A program made the translations under genes and the position numbers. The notes beneath the pieces are model-generated. The model worked only from the letters and a program-made list of their open reading frames with translations, had not been told where the DNA came from and did not search any database. Positions 26,137-39,500 of a DNA stretch of 64,000 nucleotides are shown here, piece after piece (position 1 is the stretch's first letter; each line of letters starts with the position of its first letter). Origin of the DNA: Pseudomonadota bacterium (lineage in GTDB: Bacteria; Pseudomonadota; Gammaproteobacteria; Steroidobacterales; Steroidobacteraceae); contig JAFAEQ010000006.1 in the NCBI GenBank assembly GCA_023423935.1, positions 62,001 through 126,000 of the forward strand. Direction: 5' to 3'.

Positions 26137-27120
26137 ATGTCCGACCCTGCTGTCACAACGTCCTCCACGGCCGCTACGCCGCCTCCTTCGGTCTGGCGCA
26201 TCCTTCTCGTCGATGACGAGCCGACGCAGCGTCTGATCGTCGCTCGCCTGCTCAAACGTGCCGGCTATGAAGTCGAAACGGCCGGTAACGGCCGCGAAGC
26301 GCTCGCACGGCTGGAATCGGGTGTTTTCCAGCTGATGATCACGGACTGGGAAATGCCCGAGATGGACGGCATCGCACTGTGCAGCGCGGTGCGCAGGTCC
26401 GAGTCTCAGGGATACATCTATACGATCCTGCTGACTGCCCGCGATTCGATCGAGAACGTGGTCGCAGGATTGCAGGCCGGTGCCGACGACTATCTGACCA
26501 AGCCGGTTATCGAGCCGGAGCTCATTGCGCGTCTGAATGCGGGCAAGCGCATCGTGACGCTCGAACGTTCGCTGCGTGCCGCGAACGAAGAGAACCGACG
26601 CCTGTCGATCATCGATCCGCTGACCGGCGCTCACAACCGACGCTATCTCATGGAGCAATTGCCCCGCGAGATCGAGCGCGCCTCACGCTACGGTCGCACG
26701 CTCGCCGTCATCATGTGCGACGTCGATCACTTCAAGAAGATCAACGACAACTACGGCCATCAGGTCGGCGATGAAGTCCTGAAATGGTTCGTCGGCCGCC
26801 TGCAAAAGGGCGTCCGCGCCTGCGACTGGGTCGCACGCTACGGCGGTGAAGAGTTTCTGATCGTTCTGCCCGAAACGAATGTCGTCAATGCCGGCAAGGC
26901 CGCCGAGCATCTGCGCGAGCTCATCGCCTCGAGCAACTGCGTCGTCAACGATCAGGAATATTCCATCACGGCCAGCTTCGGCGTCGCCGGCTGGAAGGGC
27001 AACGCTCCACTGTCCACCTCACTCGATGTTCTCGTAGGTCGCTGCGATGCCGGCGTCTACGCCAGCAAAGCCGCCGGCCGCAACGCGGTGACGGTGGAGG
27101 TCATGGATTCGGCCGATTAA
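26137..27120 (+). CDS. Receiver-GGDEF diguanylate cyclase
   Basis: About 327 aa. Receiver (RILLVDDEPTQRLI, phospho-Asp in MITDWEMPEMDG, KPVIEPELIAR) linked by a helix to a GGDEF domain (DPLTGAHNRRYL, VDHFKKINDNYGHQVGDEVL, ARYGGEEF). The RACD motif five residues before GGEEF is an intact inhibitory I-site. PleD/WspR-like: it makes c-di-GMP when phosphorylated and balances the two EAL proteins upstream. ATG 26137 places the receiver near the N-terminus. The stop codon TAA is the first base triplet of a heptamer repeat array. Confidence 0.93.
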   Translation: MSDPAVTTSSTAATPPPSVWRILLVDDEPTQRLIVARLLKRAGYEVETAGNGREALARLESGVFQLMITDWEMPEMDGIALCSAVRRSESQGYIYTILLTARDSIENVVAGLQAGADDYLTKPVIEPELIARLNAGKRIVTLERSLRAANEENRRLSIIDPLTGAHNRRYLMEQLPREIERASRYGRTLAVIMCDVDHFKKINDNYGHQVGDEVLKWFVGRLQKGVRACDWVARYGGEEFLIVLPETNVVNAGKAAEHLRELIASSNCVVNDQEYSITASFGVAGWKGNAPLSTSLDVLVGRCDAGVYASKAAGRNAVTVEVMDSAD

Positions 27121-27563
27121 TGAGCAATGAGTAATGAGTAATGAGTAATTCAAGAGGCCTTATGGCCCCTCCGAAATTGCTCACTACTCATTACTCATTG
27201 AACGCGCCGCCCGCGCGTTCACCCCGCCTTCTTCTCTCCATCCGGCGCCTGCGCGAGGCAACCTAATGAGTAATTGAAGACGCCTCCTGGCGCCTTCTGG
27301 CTCCGAAATTGCTCATTACTCACTACTCATTGCTAATTGAACGCGCCGCCCGCGCGTTCACCCCGACTTAATGAGCAATGCCAAACAATGAGCAATGAGT
27401 AATGAGCAATGAGTAATGAGCAATGAGTAATGAGTAATGAGTAATGAGTAATGAGCAATGAGTAATGAGTAATGAGTAATGAGTAATTGAAGAGGCCTTA
27501 TGGCCCCTCCGAAATTGCTCATTACTCACTACTCATTACTCATTGAACGCGCCGCCAGCGCGT
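27118..27563. repeat. Heptamer-array element with triplicated 3' end of the adjacent kinase gene
   Basis: No gene. It is built of (T/C)AATGAG 7-bp units, with 14 uninterrupted units at 27386-27483, and complementary CTCATTA arrays after hairpins such as GAGGCCTTATGGCCCCTC. Three blocks end in a GAACGCG-CCGCC-CGCGTTC hairpin at about 27199, 27338 and 27544. The block at 27217-27250 also copies the last ~35 bases of the convergent kinase gene (TTCTTCTCTCC...CCGG...CCTGCGCG) with a few changes. Confidence 0.9.
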
Positions 27564-31661
<4,098 letters not shown>

Positions 31662-31774
31662 GGCGAGGTGCCTCGCAGGCCGGCCCGAGCCGCCCTGCTA
31701 GAATCGCGACCACATTTCATGTGAAGGCCGCTGCGTCCGCGATGCGCTGACGTGCAGGCCGGCGAGGACATCCT

Positions 31775-33949
31775 ATGCGAGGTTTGAAAATCGCGGCGTA
31801 CGTGCTCGGCGCGCTGGTGGCGCTGATCGTCGTGCTGATCCTGGCCGTCGTGCTGTTCGTCGACCCGAACGATTACCGGGATGAGATTGCCGCGCGTGTC
31901 GAACAGCAGACCGGTCGCAAGCTGAACCTGAGCGGCGATCTCAAGTTGTCGTTCTTTCCGTGGCTCGCGCTCGAGACAGGACCTGCGAGCCTGAGCGATG
32001 CGCCCGGTTTCGGCGATGAGCCGTTCGTGTCCATCAACGAGGCAAGGATCAGTGTGCGTCTGTTGCCGCTGCTGCGCGGCAAGCTCGAAGTGGGTCAGGT
32101 GAAGCTCACCGGCGCACGCATCCGGCTGATCACCGATGCACAGGGCCGCAACAACTGGGCCGACCTGGGTGAGCGAAGCGAGGCCGAAACGCCGTCCTCG
32201 GAAAAGTCGGGAACATTGCCGACGATCGCCGGGCTCGAGATCACCGACGCAGCCGTCCTGATGGAAGATCGCCAGGCCGGCACCCGCCGCACGATCCGCG
32301 ATTTCAATCTCGAAACGGGACGGCTCGAATCCGGCAAGCCGTTCGAGCTGAAGACTGGTTTTGTGTTTGACCAGGATGCGTCGTTGTCGGTCAAAGTGCA
32401 TCTCGCGACCACCGTCACTGCGGATCTGGAGCGGAACATTCACCGCCTGGCCAATCCTGAGATCGACATTACGGTTTCGGGGCAGGGCTATCCGCGGGAC
32501 GGGGTCCCGGTGCAGATCCGCGCAAAATCCCTCACTACCGATATCGGACGGGAGGTGTACGAACTTGACGGGCCCAGCCTGGTCACGACCTGGAAAGGTG
32601 ATGGATTCCCGGCCGAGGGCGTGCCGATCAAGGTGCAGGCGCAACAGTTCGCGGCCAATCTCGCCGCGCAGACCCTCGATTTGACAGAATTCAATGCAGA
32701 CATCGCGGGCGGCAAGATCACGGGCGCGCTCAGCGGCACCGAAATTCTGGATGCGCCGCGTATCGGTGGACCGTTGCGACTGGAGCCGCTCTCGCCGCGG
32801 GAGTGGCTGCCCAAGCTCGGGATCAGCGTGCCCGCGACGAGCGATGCGAGCGTGCTCAAGGAACTGAGCTTCGCCAGTCAGGTGGCGCTCACCAAGACTT
32901 CCGCGGAGTTGAACGACGTGCTCCTCAAGCTCGACGACACCAGTGCGAAGGGCTCGCTCGGCGTGACGGACTTCGACACCAAGGCAATGCGCTTCAATCT
33001 CGATATCGATCGCATCAACGCCGATCGTTATCTGCCGCCGGCCACGAAGGAGCCGGTCAAGAAAGAGAAGAGTCCCCCCGTCGAATTTCCGATCGACACA
33101 CTGCGTACGCTGAACGCGCGCGGTGAAGTGCGTGTCGGCGAGGCCATCTTTGCAGGAGTGAAGTTCACGCAGCTGCGCCTGGGCGTGAATGCCCGCGACG
33201 GCCAGGTCCGCTTCAATCCGTCGGAGGCGTCCATGTACGGCGGCACCTATCGTGGCGATATCGGTATCGACGCCACCTCGGACGTCGCACGCATTTCTCT
33301 CGATGAACATGTGAGCGGTGTGCAGTTCGCGCCCTTGTTCAAGGATTTGTTCCAGACCGAGCGATTCACCGGCACGGGCAGCCTCAACGCAAAGCTCACC
33401 GGCCGCGGTCGCAACTCGGACGATCTGATGAAGACGCTCGATGGATCCCTCGATTTCAACGTCGCCGACGGCGCGCTCGAAGGCGCGGATCTCTGGTATG
33501 AGATCCGTCGCGCACGCGCGCTGCTCAAGCAGCAGCCCGTTCCTGAGCGCAGCGGGCCGGCGCGAACGACGTTCGATGCCATGAAGGGGACCGGAGTGAT
33601 GAAGAGCGGCGTGCTCTCCAACAACGATCTCGATATTTCGTCGCAGTATCTGAAAGTCTCTGGGAAGGGCACGGTGGATCTGCCGAAGAGCACGCTCGAC
33701 TATCAGCTCATCGCGACGGTGCTGAAGATTCCTCGTGAAGGCGCCGATCCTGCGCAGATGCAGGAGCTGGTCGATGCACAGATTCCGATCAAGGTCACCG
33801 GCTCGCTCGACGATCCGACCGTGCGTCCCGACATCCAGGGCTATGTGAAAGGACGCGTGAAGGAGGAGCTCAAGAAGGAGCAGGAGAAAGTCGAACAGAA
33901 GGTGAAGGAAAAACTCGGCGACAAACTCAAAGATCTGCTCGGTCGCTGA
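31775..33949 (+). CDS. AsmA-family protein
   Basis: 724 aa. N-terminal membrane anchor (KIAAYVLGALVALIVVLILAVVLFVD) followed by the conserved NDYRDEIAARVEQQTGRKLNLSGDLKLSFFPWLALETGPASL segment of AsmA. The C-terminal AsmA_2 part has SLNAKLTGRG, DLMKTLDGSLDFNVADGALEGADLWYEIRRA and DPTVRPDIQGYVK. AsmA-like proteins are large periplasmic, inner-membrane-anchored beta proteins linked to outer-membrane lipid transport. GAGGA lies before the ATG. The START-like gene follows after 9 bp, so they form an operon. Confidence 0.92.
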   Translation: MRGLKIAAYVLGALVALIVVLILAVVLFVDPNDYRDEIAARVEQQTGRKLNLSGDLKLSFFPWLALETGPASLSDAPGFGDEPFVSINEARISVRLLPLLRGKLEVGQVKLTGARIRLITDAQGRNNWADLGERSEAETPSSEKSGTLPTIAGLEITDAAVLMEDRQAGTRRTIRDFNLETGRLESGKPFELKTGFVFDQDASLSVKVHLATTVTADLERNIHRLANPEIDITVSGQGYPRDGVPVQIRAKSLTTDIGREVYELDGPSLVTTWKGDGFPAEGVPIKVQAQQFAANLAAQTLDLTEFNADIAGGKITGALSGTEILDAPRIGGPLRLEPLSPREWLPKLGISVPATSDASVLKELSFASQVALTKTSAELNDVLLKLDDTSAKGSLGVTDFDTKAMRFNLDIDRINADRYLPPATKEPVKKEKSPPVEFPIDTLRTLNARGEVRVGEAIFAGVKFTQLRLGVNARDGQVRFNPSEASMYGGTYRGDIGIDATSDVARISLDEHVSGVQFAPLFKDLFQTERFTGTGSLNAKLTGRGRNSDDLMKTLDGSLDFNVADGALEGADLWYEIRRARALLKQQPVPERSGPARTTFDAMKGTGVMKSGVLSNNDLDISSQYLKVSGKGTVDLPKSTLDYQLIATVLKIPREGADPAQMQELVDAQIPIKVTGSLDDPTVRPDIQGYVKGRVKEELKKEQEKVEQKVKEKLGDKLKDLLGR

Positions 33950-33958
33950 TTCGAAGTC

Positions 33959-34534
33959 ATGCAAGCTCTGCGGCAATCATGGATCGGTGCCCTGGGGCTT
34001 GCGCTGCTGGCCCTGCAGATCGCGCCCGATGCACAGGCGTTGACCATCGAGTATTCGAATGCGCGCTACGTCGACAAGCACTACGAGTTCGAGCTCACGG
34101 CGTTGATCGATGCGCCGGTCGATCGCGTTCAGGCAGTTCTGCGCGACTACGAAGCGTACAAGCAGCTCGATCCGCGGATTCTGGAAGCGCGCGTCGTAGC
34201 GCGTCCCGAGCCCTATAGCGCGATCCTGCAGACGACGCTGCATGTATGCTTCGGTCCGTTCTGTCGCAACGTCCGACGACTCGAACGTGTCGAAGAAGCG
34301 CCCCTGCAACTCTCGGCCACTACAGATCCCGCGCACAGCGACGTGAAATTCGGCGAGACGCGCATGAAGCTCTCGGTCAGCGACGGCAAGACCCGCGTGA
34401 GCTATCAAACGAGCATCGTTCCCGGCTTCTGGATCCCGCCTTTCACCGGCCGGCGCTGGCTGCTCAAGACGCTCGCCGACGGCACCATCGATCTGTTCAG
34501 GCAGGTGGAGCGGAAAGCAAGGAGTGATGAGTGA
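33959..34534 (+). CDS. Secreted START/SRPBCC-like protein
   Basis: 191 aa with signal peptide (IGALGLALLALQIAPDAQA). The mature protein reads ALIDAPVDRVQAVLRDYEAYKQLDPRI, a START/polyketide-cyclase-like opening, followed by beta strands and a C-terminal helix. A pair of cysteines (CFGPFC) is unusual and could form a disulfide. Nine bp after the AsmA gene, it is probably envelope-located and may bind lipid. The last codons and stop lie in a GAGTGAT-type heptamer array. Confidence 0.75.
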   Translation: MQALRQSWIGALGLALLALQIAPDAQALTIEYSNARYVDKHYEFELTALIDAPVDRVQAVLRDYEAYKQLDPRILEARVVARPEPYSAILQTTLHVCFGPFCRNVRRLERVEEAPLQLSATTDPAHSDVKFGETRMKLSVSDGKTRVSYQTSIVPGFWIPPFTGRRWLLKTLADGTIDLFRQVERKARSDE

Positions 34535-34889
34535 TGGGTGATGAGTGATGGGTGTGAGCCCGCGCGCAGGATCCGGGCGGATCGTCCACAAACCCGTATA
34601 GGTGCATCGAGATCATGACTGGTCGGTGTTCATTTCCTGCGCATCACGCATCACACATCACTGAGCAATGAGCAATGAGCAATGAGTAATGAGCAACGAG
34701 GAGCGGGGAATGAGGAATGAGGAAGGGTTCGGTTCTGTGATCTGCGTTACTCATTACTAATTGCTAATTGCTAAGCAATGAGCAATTGAGGAACGGGGAG
34801 TGAGAATGAGGACGGGGATGGAATAGGAGATGGTTTGGTTCTGTGGTCTGCGTTACTCATTACTCATTACTAATTGCTAACTGACTTCC
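34535..34889. repeat. Complex heptamer-repeat spacer (GAGTGAT, CAATGAG, TACTCAT units)
   Basis: 355 bp without a gene. It begins with GAGTGAT/GGGTGAT units continuing from the upstream stop codon, has the complementary CATCACG, CATCACA, CATCAC units near 34640-34660, then CAATGAG units. Two imperfect direct copies of a ~55-bp block (about 34725-34775 and 34832-34882) start with GGTT-GGTTCTGTG and end in TTACTCATTACT and ATTGCTAA. mutY starts 9 bases after the last unit. Confidence 0.8.
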
Positions 34890-35930
34890 ATGGTTGATTC
34901 ACCACTTCCGCGGCATCTCTTGCCTTGGTTCGACCGCGCGGGTCGTAAACATCTGCCCTGGCAGCAGGACACGACGCCGTATCGGGTGTGGGTGTCGGAG
35001 ATCATGTTGCAGCAGACGCAGGTTGCGACGGTGATTCCGTACTACGAGCGATTCATGGCGCGATTCCCGGACGTGCAGTCGCTCGCCGCAGCGCCGCTCG
35101 ATGAAGTGCTGCATCTGTGGACGGGGCTGGGCTATTACGCGCGCGCTCGCAACCTGCATCGCGCTGCACAGATCATCGTCGAGCAGCACGCAGGGGAGAT
35201 GCCACTCACGCTCGACGAAGTGCAGAGCTTGCCCGGCATCGGCCGCTCGACGGCGGGCGCGATTCTCGCGTTGTCGCGCGGAGACCGGCATCCGATTCTC
35301 GACGGCAACGTCAAGCGGGTGCTCACACGTTATTTCGGAGTCGAAGGTTTTCCGGGCGAGCCGCGGGTCGAACGCAAGCTGTGGGAACTCGCAGAGCAAT
35401 GCACGCCGATCGAACGCGTCGGTGCCTATACACAGGCCATCATGGATCTGGGGGCCACCGTGTGCGTCCGCAGTCGCCCGCTGTGTGCGATGTGTCCGCT
35501 TCAGGAACACTGTGTCGCCCGCATCGAGCATCGCCAGTCGTTGCTGCCCACGCCGCGTCCGAAGAAGGCGCGGCCGCAGCGTAATGCATTCGCGCTGATC
35601 GCAATGAATTCCAGTGGCGCGGTGCTGCTCGAGCAGCGGCCCGCGACTGGGCTCTGGGGTGGACTGTGGACGTTTCCTCAGTTCGATTCGCGTGAGTCGC
35701 TGGATGCGTGGCTGTCACAGCAGAAGTCCGGCGTCACCGGCGAGCTGTTGCCCACGTACCATCATGCGTTCACGCATTTCGACCTGGCGCTGCAGCCATA
35801 CTTGGTTAGGCTCACGCCTTCGATGTCGGTGCAGGAGCACGGTCATGTCTGGTATGACCCGGCGCAGCCCGCTCGCATCGGCCTGGCGAAGCCCGCCGTC
35901 GATCTGATTCACGCCCTGCGTGTCGTGTAG
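34890..35930 (+). CDS. mutY: A/G-specific adenine DNA glycosylase
   Basis: 346 aa, standard length. VWVSEIMLQQTQVATVIPYYERF carries the catalytic Glu region. The helix-hairpin-helix is LPGIGRSTAGAIL, with catalytic Asp in PILDGNVKRVL. The 4Fe-4S cluster is CVRSRPLCAMCPLQEHC (C-x6-C-x2-C-x5-C). The C-terminal NUDIX-like domain (ATGLWGGLWTFPQF) recognises 8-oxoG. It removes A mispaired with 8-oxoguanine. yggX follows, the usual gammaproteobacterial order. No strong Shine-Dalgarno is present because the start abuts a repeat array. Confidence 0.97.
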   Translation: MVDSPLPRHLLPWFDRAGRKHLPWQQDTTPYRVWVSEIMLQQTQVATVIPYYERFMARFPDVQSLAAAPLDEVLHLWTGLGYYARARNLHRAAQIIVEQHAGEMPLTLDEVQSLPGIGRSTAGAILALSRGDRHPILDGNVKRVLTRYFGVEGFPGEPRVERKLWELAEQCTPIERVGAYTQAIMDLGATVCVRSRPLCAMCPLQEHCVARIEHRQSLLPTPRPKKARPQRNAFALIAMNSSGAVLLEQRPATGLWGGLWTFPQFDSRESLDAWLSQQKSGVTGELLPTYHHAFTHFDLALQPYLVRLTPSMSVQEHGHVWYDPAQPARIGLAKPAVDLIHALRVV

Positions 35931-35999
35931 CGTACACGGGAGCGCTGCGCTTGACGGAAGTCATCGGCACGATCACATCCACGTCAGCGAGATCGGAGT

Positions 36000-36122
36000 G
36001 CCGCAAAGACCGCAAAAAGGATGATGAATAATGCGTGTACTGCGCGGGTCTGCAGTGTGTCATCCAGACACAGCGGGATCGATTCCGGGATTCACACACT
36101 TCTTTTTTGCGGTCTTTGCGGC
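36000..36122. repeat. 19-bp perfect inverted repeat between mutY and yggX
   Basis: GCCGCAAAGACCGCAAAAA at 36000-36018 is exactly complementary to 36104-36122, with an 85-bp loop. The arm is two 9-bp steps (CCGCAAAGA, CCGCAAAAA). yggX starts 13 bases after the right arm, so the structure could shape its expression. Confidence 0.75.
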
Positions 36123-36134
36123 CATTCTTGAGCT

Positions 36135-36413
36135 ATGAGCAGAACAGTCAAATGCGTCGTCCTCGGCACTGAAGCCGAAGGACTGGATCGACCACCGTAT
36201 CCGGGCGAGCTGGGTCAGCGGATCTACGAGAACGTGTCGAAGGAAGCGTGGCAGCGCTGGCTGCGGCATCAGACGATGCTGATCAACGAATATCGGCTTT
36301 CGCCGATCGATCCCAAGGCGCGCAAGTTTCTCGTCGCCGAGATGGAGAAGTTCTTCTTCGGCGGCGGCTCGGAAGCGCCGCAGGAATGGGTGCCTGACGG
36401 CAATGAGCAATGA
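36135..36413 (+). CDS. yggX: Oxidative damage protection / Fe(II)-trafficking protein YggX
   Basis: 92 aa, standard length. SRTVKCVVLGTEAEGLDRPPYPGELG is the YggX opening with its conserved Cys, followed by AWQRWLRHQTMLINEYRL and FLVAEMEKFFFGG. It protects Fe-S enzymes, including MutY, from oxidative damage. The C-terminal residues NEQ and the stop codon are encoded by a CAATGAG heptamer array. Confidence 0.96.
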   Translation: MSRTVKCVVLGTEAEGLDRPPYPGELGQRIYENVSKEAWQRWLRHQTMLINEYRLSPIDPKARKFLVAEMEKFFFGGGSEAPQEWVPDGNEQ

Positions 36414-36540
36414 GCAGTGAGTAATGAGCAGTGAGTAATGAGCAGTGAGTAATGAGCAATGAGCAATGTCTGAGTAACCGGGCTTGCTGCGTCTATTCCA
36501 GGTTTTTAATTACTCATTACTAACTACTCATTACTCATTC
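36401..36540. repeat. Heptamer arrays spanning the yggX stop codon
   Basis: 36401-36468 is a run of 7-bp units (CAATGAG, CAGTGAG, TAATGAG) alternating with a 14-bp super-period. The complementary run (TTACTCA, TTACTAA, CTACTCA, TTACTCA, TTC) is at 36510-36539. The array begins inside yggX, supplies its stop, and fills the gap to the convergent kinase gene. Confidence 0.88.
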
Positions 36541-36565
36541 GAGCGAGGCGCGAAACGCGCCGCGC

Positions 36566-39500
36566 TCACGCGCTGCGCGCGCCTTGCCAGCCGGATTCTT
36601 CCATCAGTTCCCGTAGCGTCACACTGATGCGGGCGAACTCGTCGGAGAGTTGCGCCAGCTCATGGTGCCAGTCGGCGACTTCATTCGCTTTCGCGCGCGC
36701 TTCGACGGCCTGCGCACGCGCGGCGAGCTCTTCGATGTGCAGGTTCGAACTCGCGCCTTTGAGCTTGTGCGCTGCACGCGCGAGGGCGCCGAGATCGTTC
36801 GCGTGGACCGCAAGCTCTATTTCCTGCAGCGATTCCTGCGCGCCGGCGATGAAAGTCGCCAGCAGTTCGACGGCGAACTCGGCATCGCCATCTGCGATTT
36901 CGTTCAGTCGACTTCGGATCGAAGTGACTGTGGTCGAGGGTTGCGTAGGCATCGTCAAGAGTTTCTCCTCCGCAGCAGCGGGAGACAGGAACCGATCGAG
37001 CACGTCCTGCAGGCGCGAGATGTCGAGCGGCTTGGTCAGGTAATCGTTCATCCCGGCTTCCAGGCATTTTTCGAGCTGACCCATCATCGCATTCGCCGTG
37101 AGCGCAACGATGGGCGTATGCGGACCGGATCCTTCGATCTCGCGAATGCGGCGCGTGGCTTCCAGACCATCCATCACGGGCATCTGCATGTCCATCAGAA
37201 TGAAGGCCCAGGTGTCCTCGCGGAACGCATCGATGGCCTGACGACCATCGCCGACGACGCGCACCTCGCAGCCGAGCCGTTCCAGGAAACGTCGCGCCAC
37301 GCGCTGATTGATCGCATTATCTTCGACGAGCAGCACCTTGCCGCTGTAACGACGTCGCGTCTCGCTTGCGATCAGCGTACCGCGCGTGATGATCGGCTGG
37401 CTACGCAAGTGCCAGTCGCGCGCATCGCGCGACAGCGACTGTTCCAGACAGTCCAGCAACTCGCGTGTTCGTACCGGCTTGGTGAGGTAGGCGGCGAATC
37501 CGATGTTCGAGAAACGTTGGACATCGCCCGAGCGGTCGAGCGAGGTCAGCAGCACGAGGCGCATCGGCGCAATGGCGGGGTCGTCGACGATCTGCTGTCC
37601 CAGCATCGCGCCGTCGACATCGGGCATGTGGTAGTCGAGCACGACGATGTCGAAGCTTTCGGCGGAGCTGCGCAACGCTTCGAGCGCCTCTTCGGCAGAG
37701 GAGGCGGACGTTACCGTATAGCCCGAATGCGACATCTGGCCTGCGAGGACGCGGCGATTCGTTTCGTTGTCGTCGACCAGGAGCACGCGCTTGTTCTTCG
37801 GCGCAAACATCGATCGCGGTTCGGGCAGGCCCGTCAGCGCCGGTTCGAGCGGCAATGTGAACCAGAAGGCAGAACCTTTGCCGGGCTCGCTGTGCGCACC
37901 GACCTGGCCGCCCATCATCTCGACCAGACGGCGCACGATCGATAGTCCGAGCCCCGTGCCCCCGAATTTACGGGTGGTGGAGGAGTCCGCCTGCGTGAAC
38001 GGATTGAACAGGGTCACGAGTGCATCCGGCGGAATTCCGATGCCGGTGTCGCGCACTTCAAAGTGCACGAGTGATCGGCCATTGCATCGGCCCGGCGAGC
38101 AGACTTCGACGACGACTTCGCCCTGGTGCGTGAACTTGATCGCATTGCCGACGAGATTCAGCAGACACTGACGAATGCGCTGCGGATCGCCGAACACCCG
38201 CTCGGGCACTTCCGGTCGCACATTGACGATCAGCTCGAGACCTTTTGCCGCCGCCTGGAACGCCATGGCCGAGGCGACTTCATCCACGTTCACGCTCAGG
38301 TCGAACTCGATGTCCTCGATGTCGAGCTTGCCCGCTTCGATTTTCGAGAAATCCAGAATGTCGTTGAGGATGGTCAGCAGCGAGTCTGCACTCGTGCGAA
38401 TCGTTTCCGCGTAATCGCGCTGTACGCGGTCGAGGCGCGTTTCCAGCAACAGGCCGGTCATGCCGATGATGCCATTCATCGGCGTGCGGATTTCATGGCT
38501 CATGGTGGCGAGGAAGGTGCTCTTCGCACGACTTGCCTCTGCGGCTTCTTCGCCGGCGCGAATCAAGGCTTCACGCGCGGCGCGCGCCTCCGTGATGTCG
38601 CTGAGCGAGCCCGATAGCAATCGCGGCGTGCCCTGTGCGTCGCGCTGAGCCGTTGCGCGACTGCGAACCCAGAGATACGCGCCATCCTTGCGTCGCAGCC
38701 GGAACTCGACATCGAACGGCTCGCCTCGCTGGAAATGAGCTTGCATCGTCTGCTTGAGTCGCTCGACGTCTTCGGCGTGCACCAGGGATTGGAATGCGTC
38801 GGTCGTGCGCGGCGCTTCGTCCGCTGCCAAACCGAGTAGTTCGAGCAGCCGCGGCGATGACCAGCAGGTCTGCGATTGCGCATCGATCTCGAACAGCACG
38901 TCCTGCGTGCCGCGGATGGCGCGCTGGAAACGATCCTGAGCCTCGCGCAACTGCGATGCCTGACGCTCGATCTCGCGAACGGCTTCCTCTTCGCGCGTGA
39001 CTTCCCAGTCGACGCCGAGGATCGAGACGGCCTTGCCCGCATCGTCGTGCAACACACGGCCGTGGAACTGCACGTAGCGAATGCTGCCGTCGTTCATGAG
39101 CACGCGATAGCGATGATCGATGCTGGTATGCCCCGTCGTCGGAACATTCAAAGCGTGGGCGAACGCAGCCGAAAATTCGTCCTGATCGTCCGGATGCACG
39201 CATTGATGCAGATATTGCTGGCCGGTGAACCTCGTGAGGCCACCCACGCGCTCCAGGATGGGACTGTCGTCCGACACGGTGACGGCATCGCTCAGCGTGT
39301 CCCAGTGCCACATAGAGATGCCGGCGGCGCGATTGGCCAATGCAAGTCGATCGGCGGTGTCGCGACGTCCCGCTTCGGCGGTTTCCGCACGTTGCAAAGC
39401 TGCGCGGAGCTCTTCGGTTTCATGACGCGAACGCGTTGCTTCAGCGAGCGCGATGGCTTCTGCACGCGACTTGCGCATATGGGCATTGCCGTACATGCCC

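Noticed and set aside
27386..27483. Tandem heptamers as a possible CRISPR array
   Set aside because: Units are contiguous 7-mers with no spacers and no cas genes nearby.
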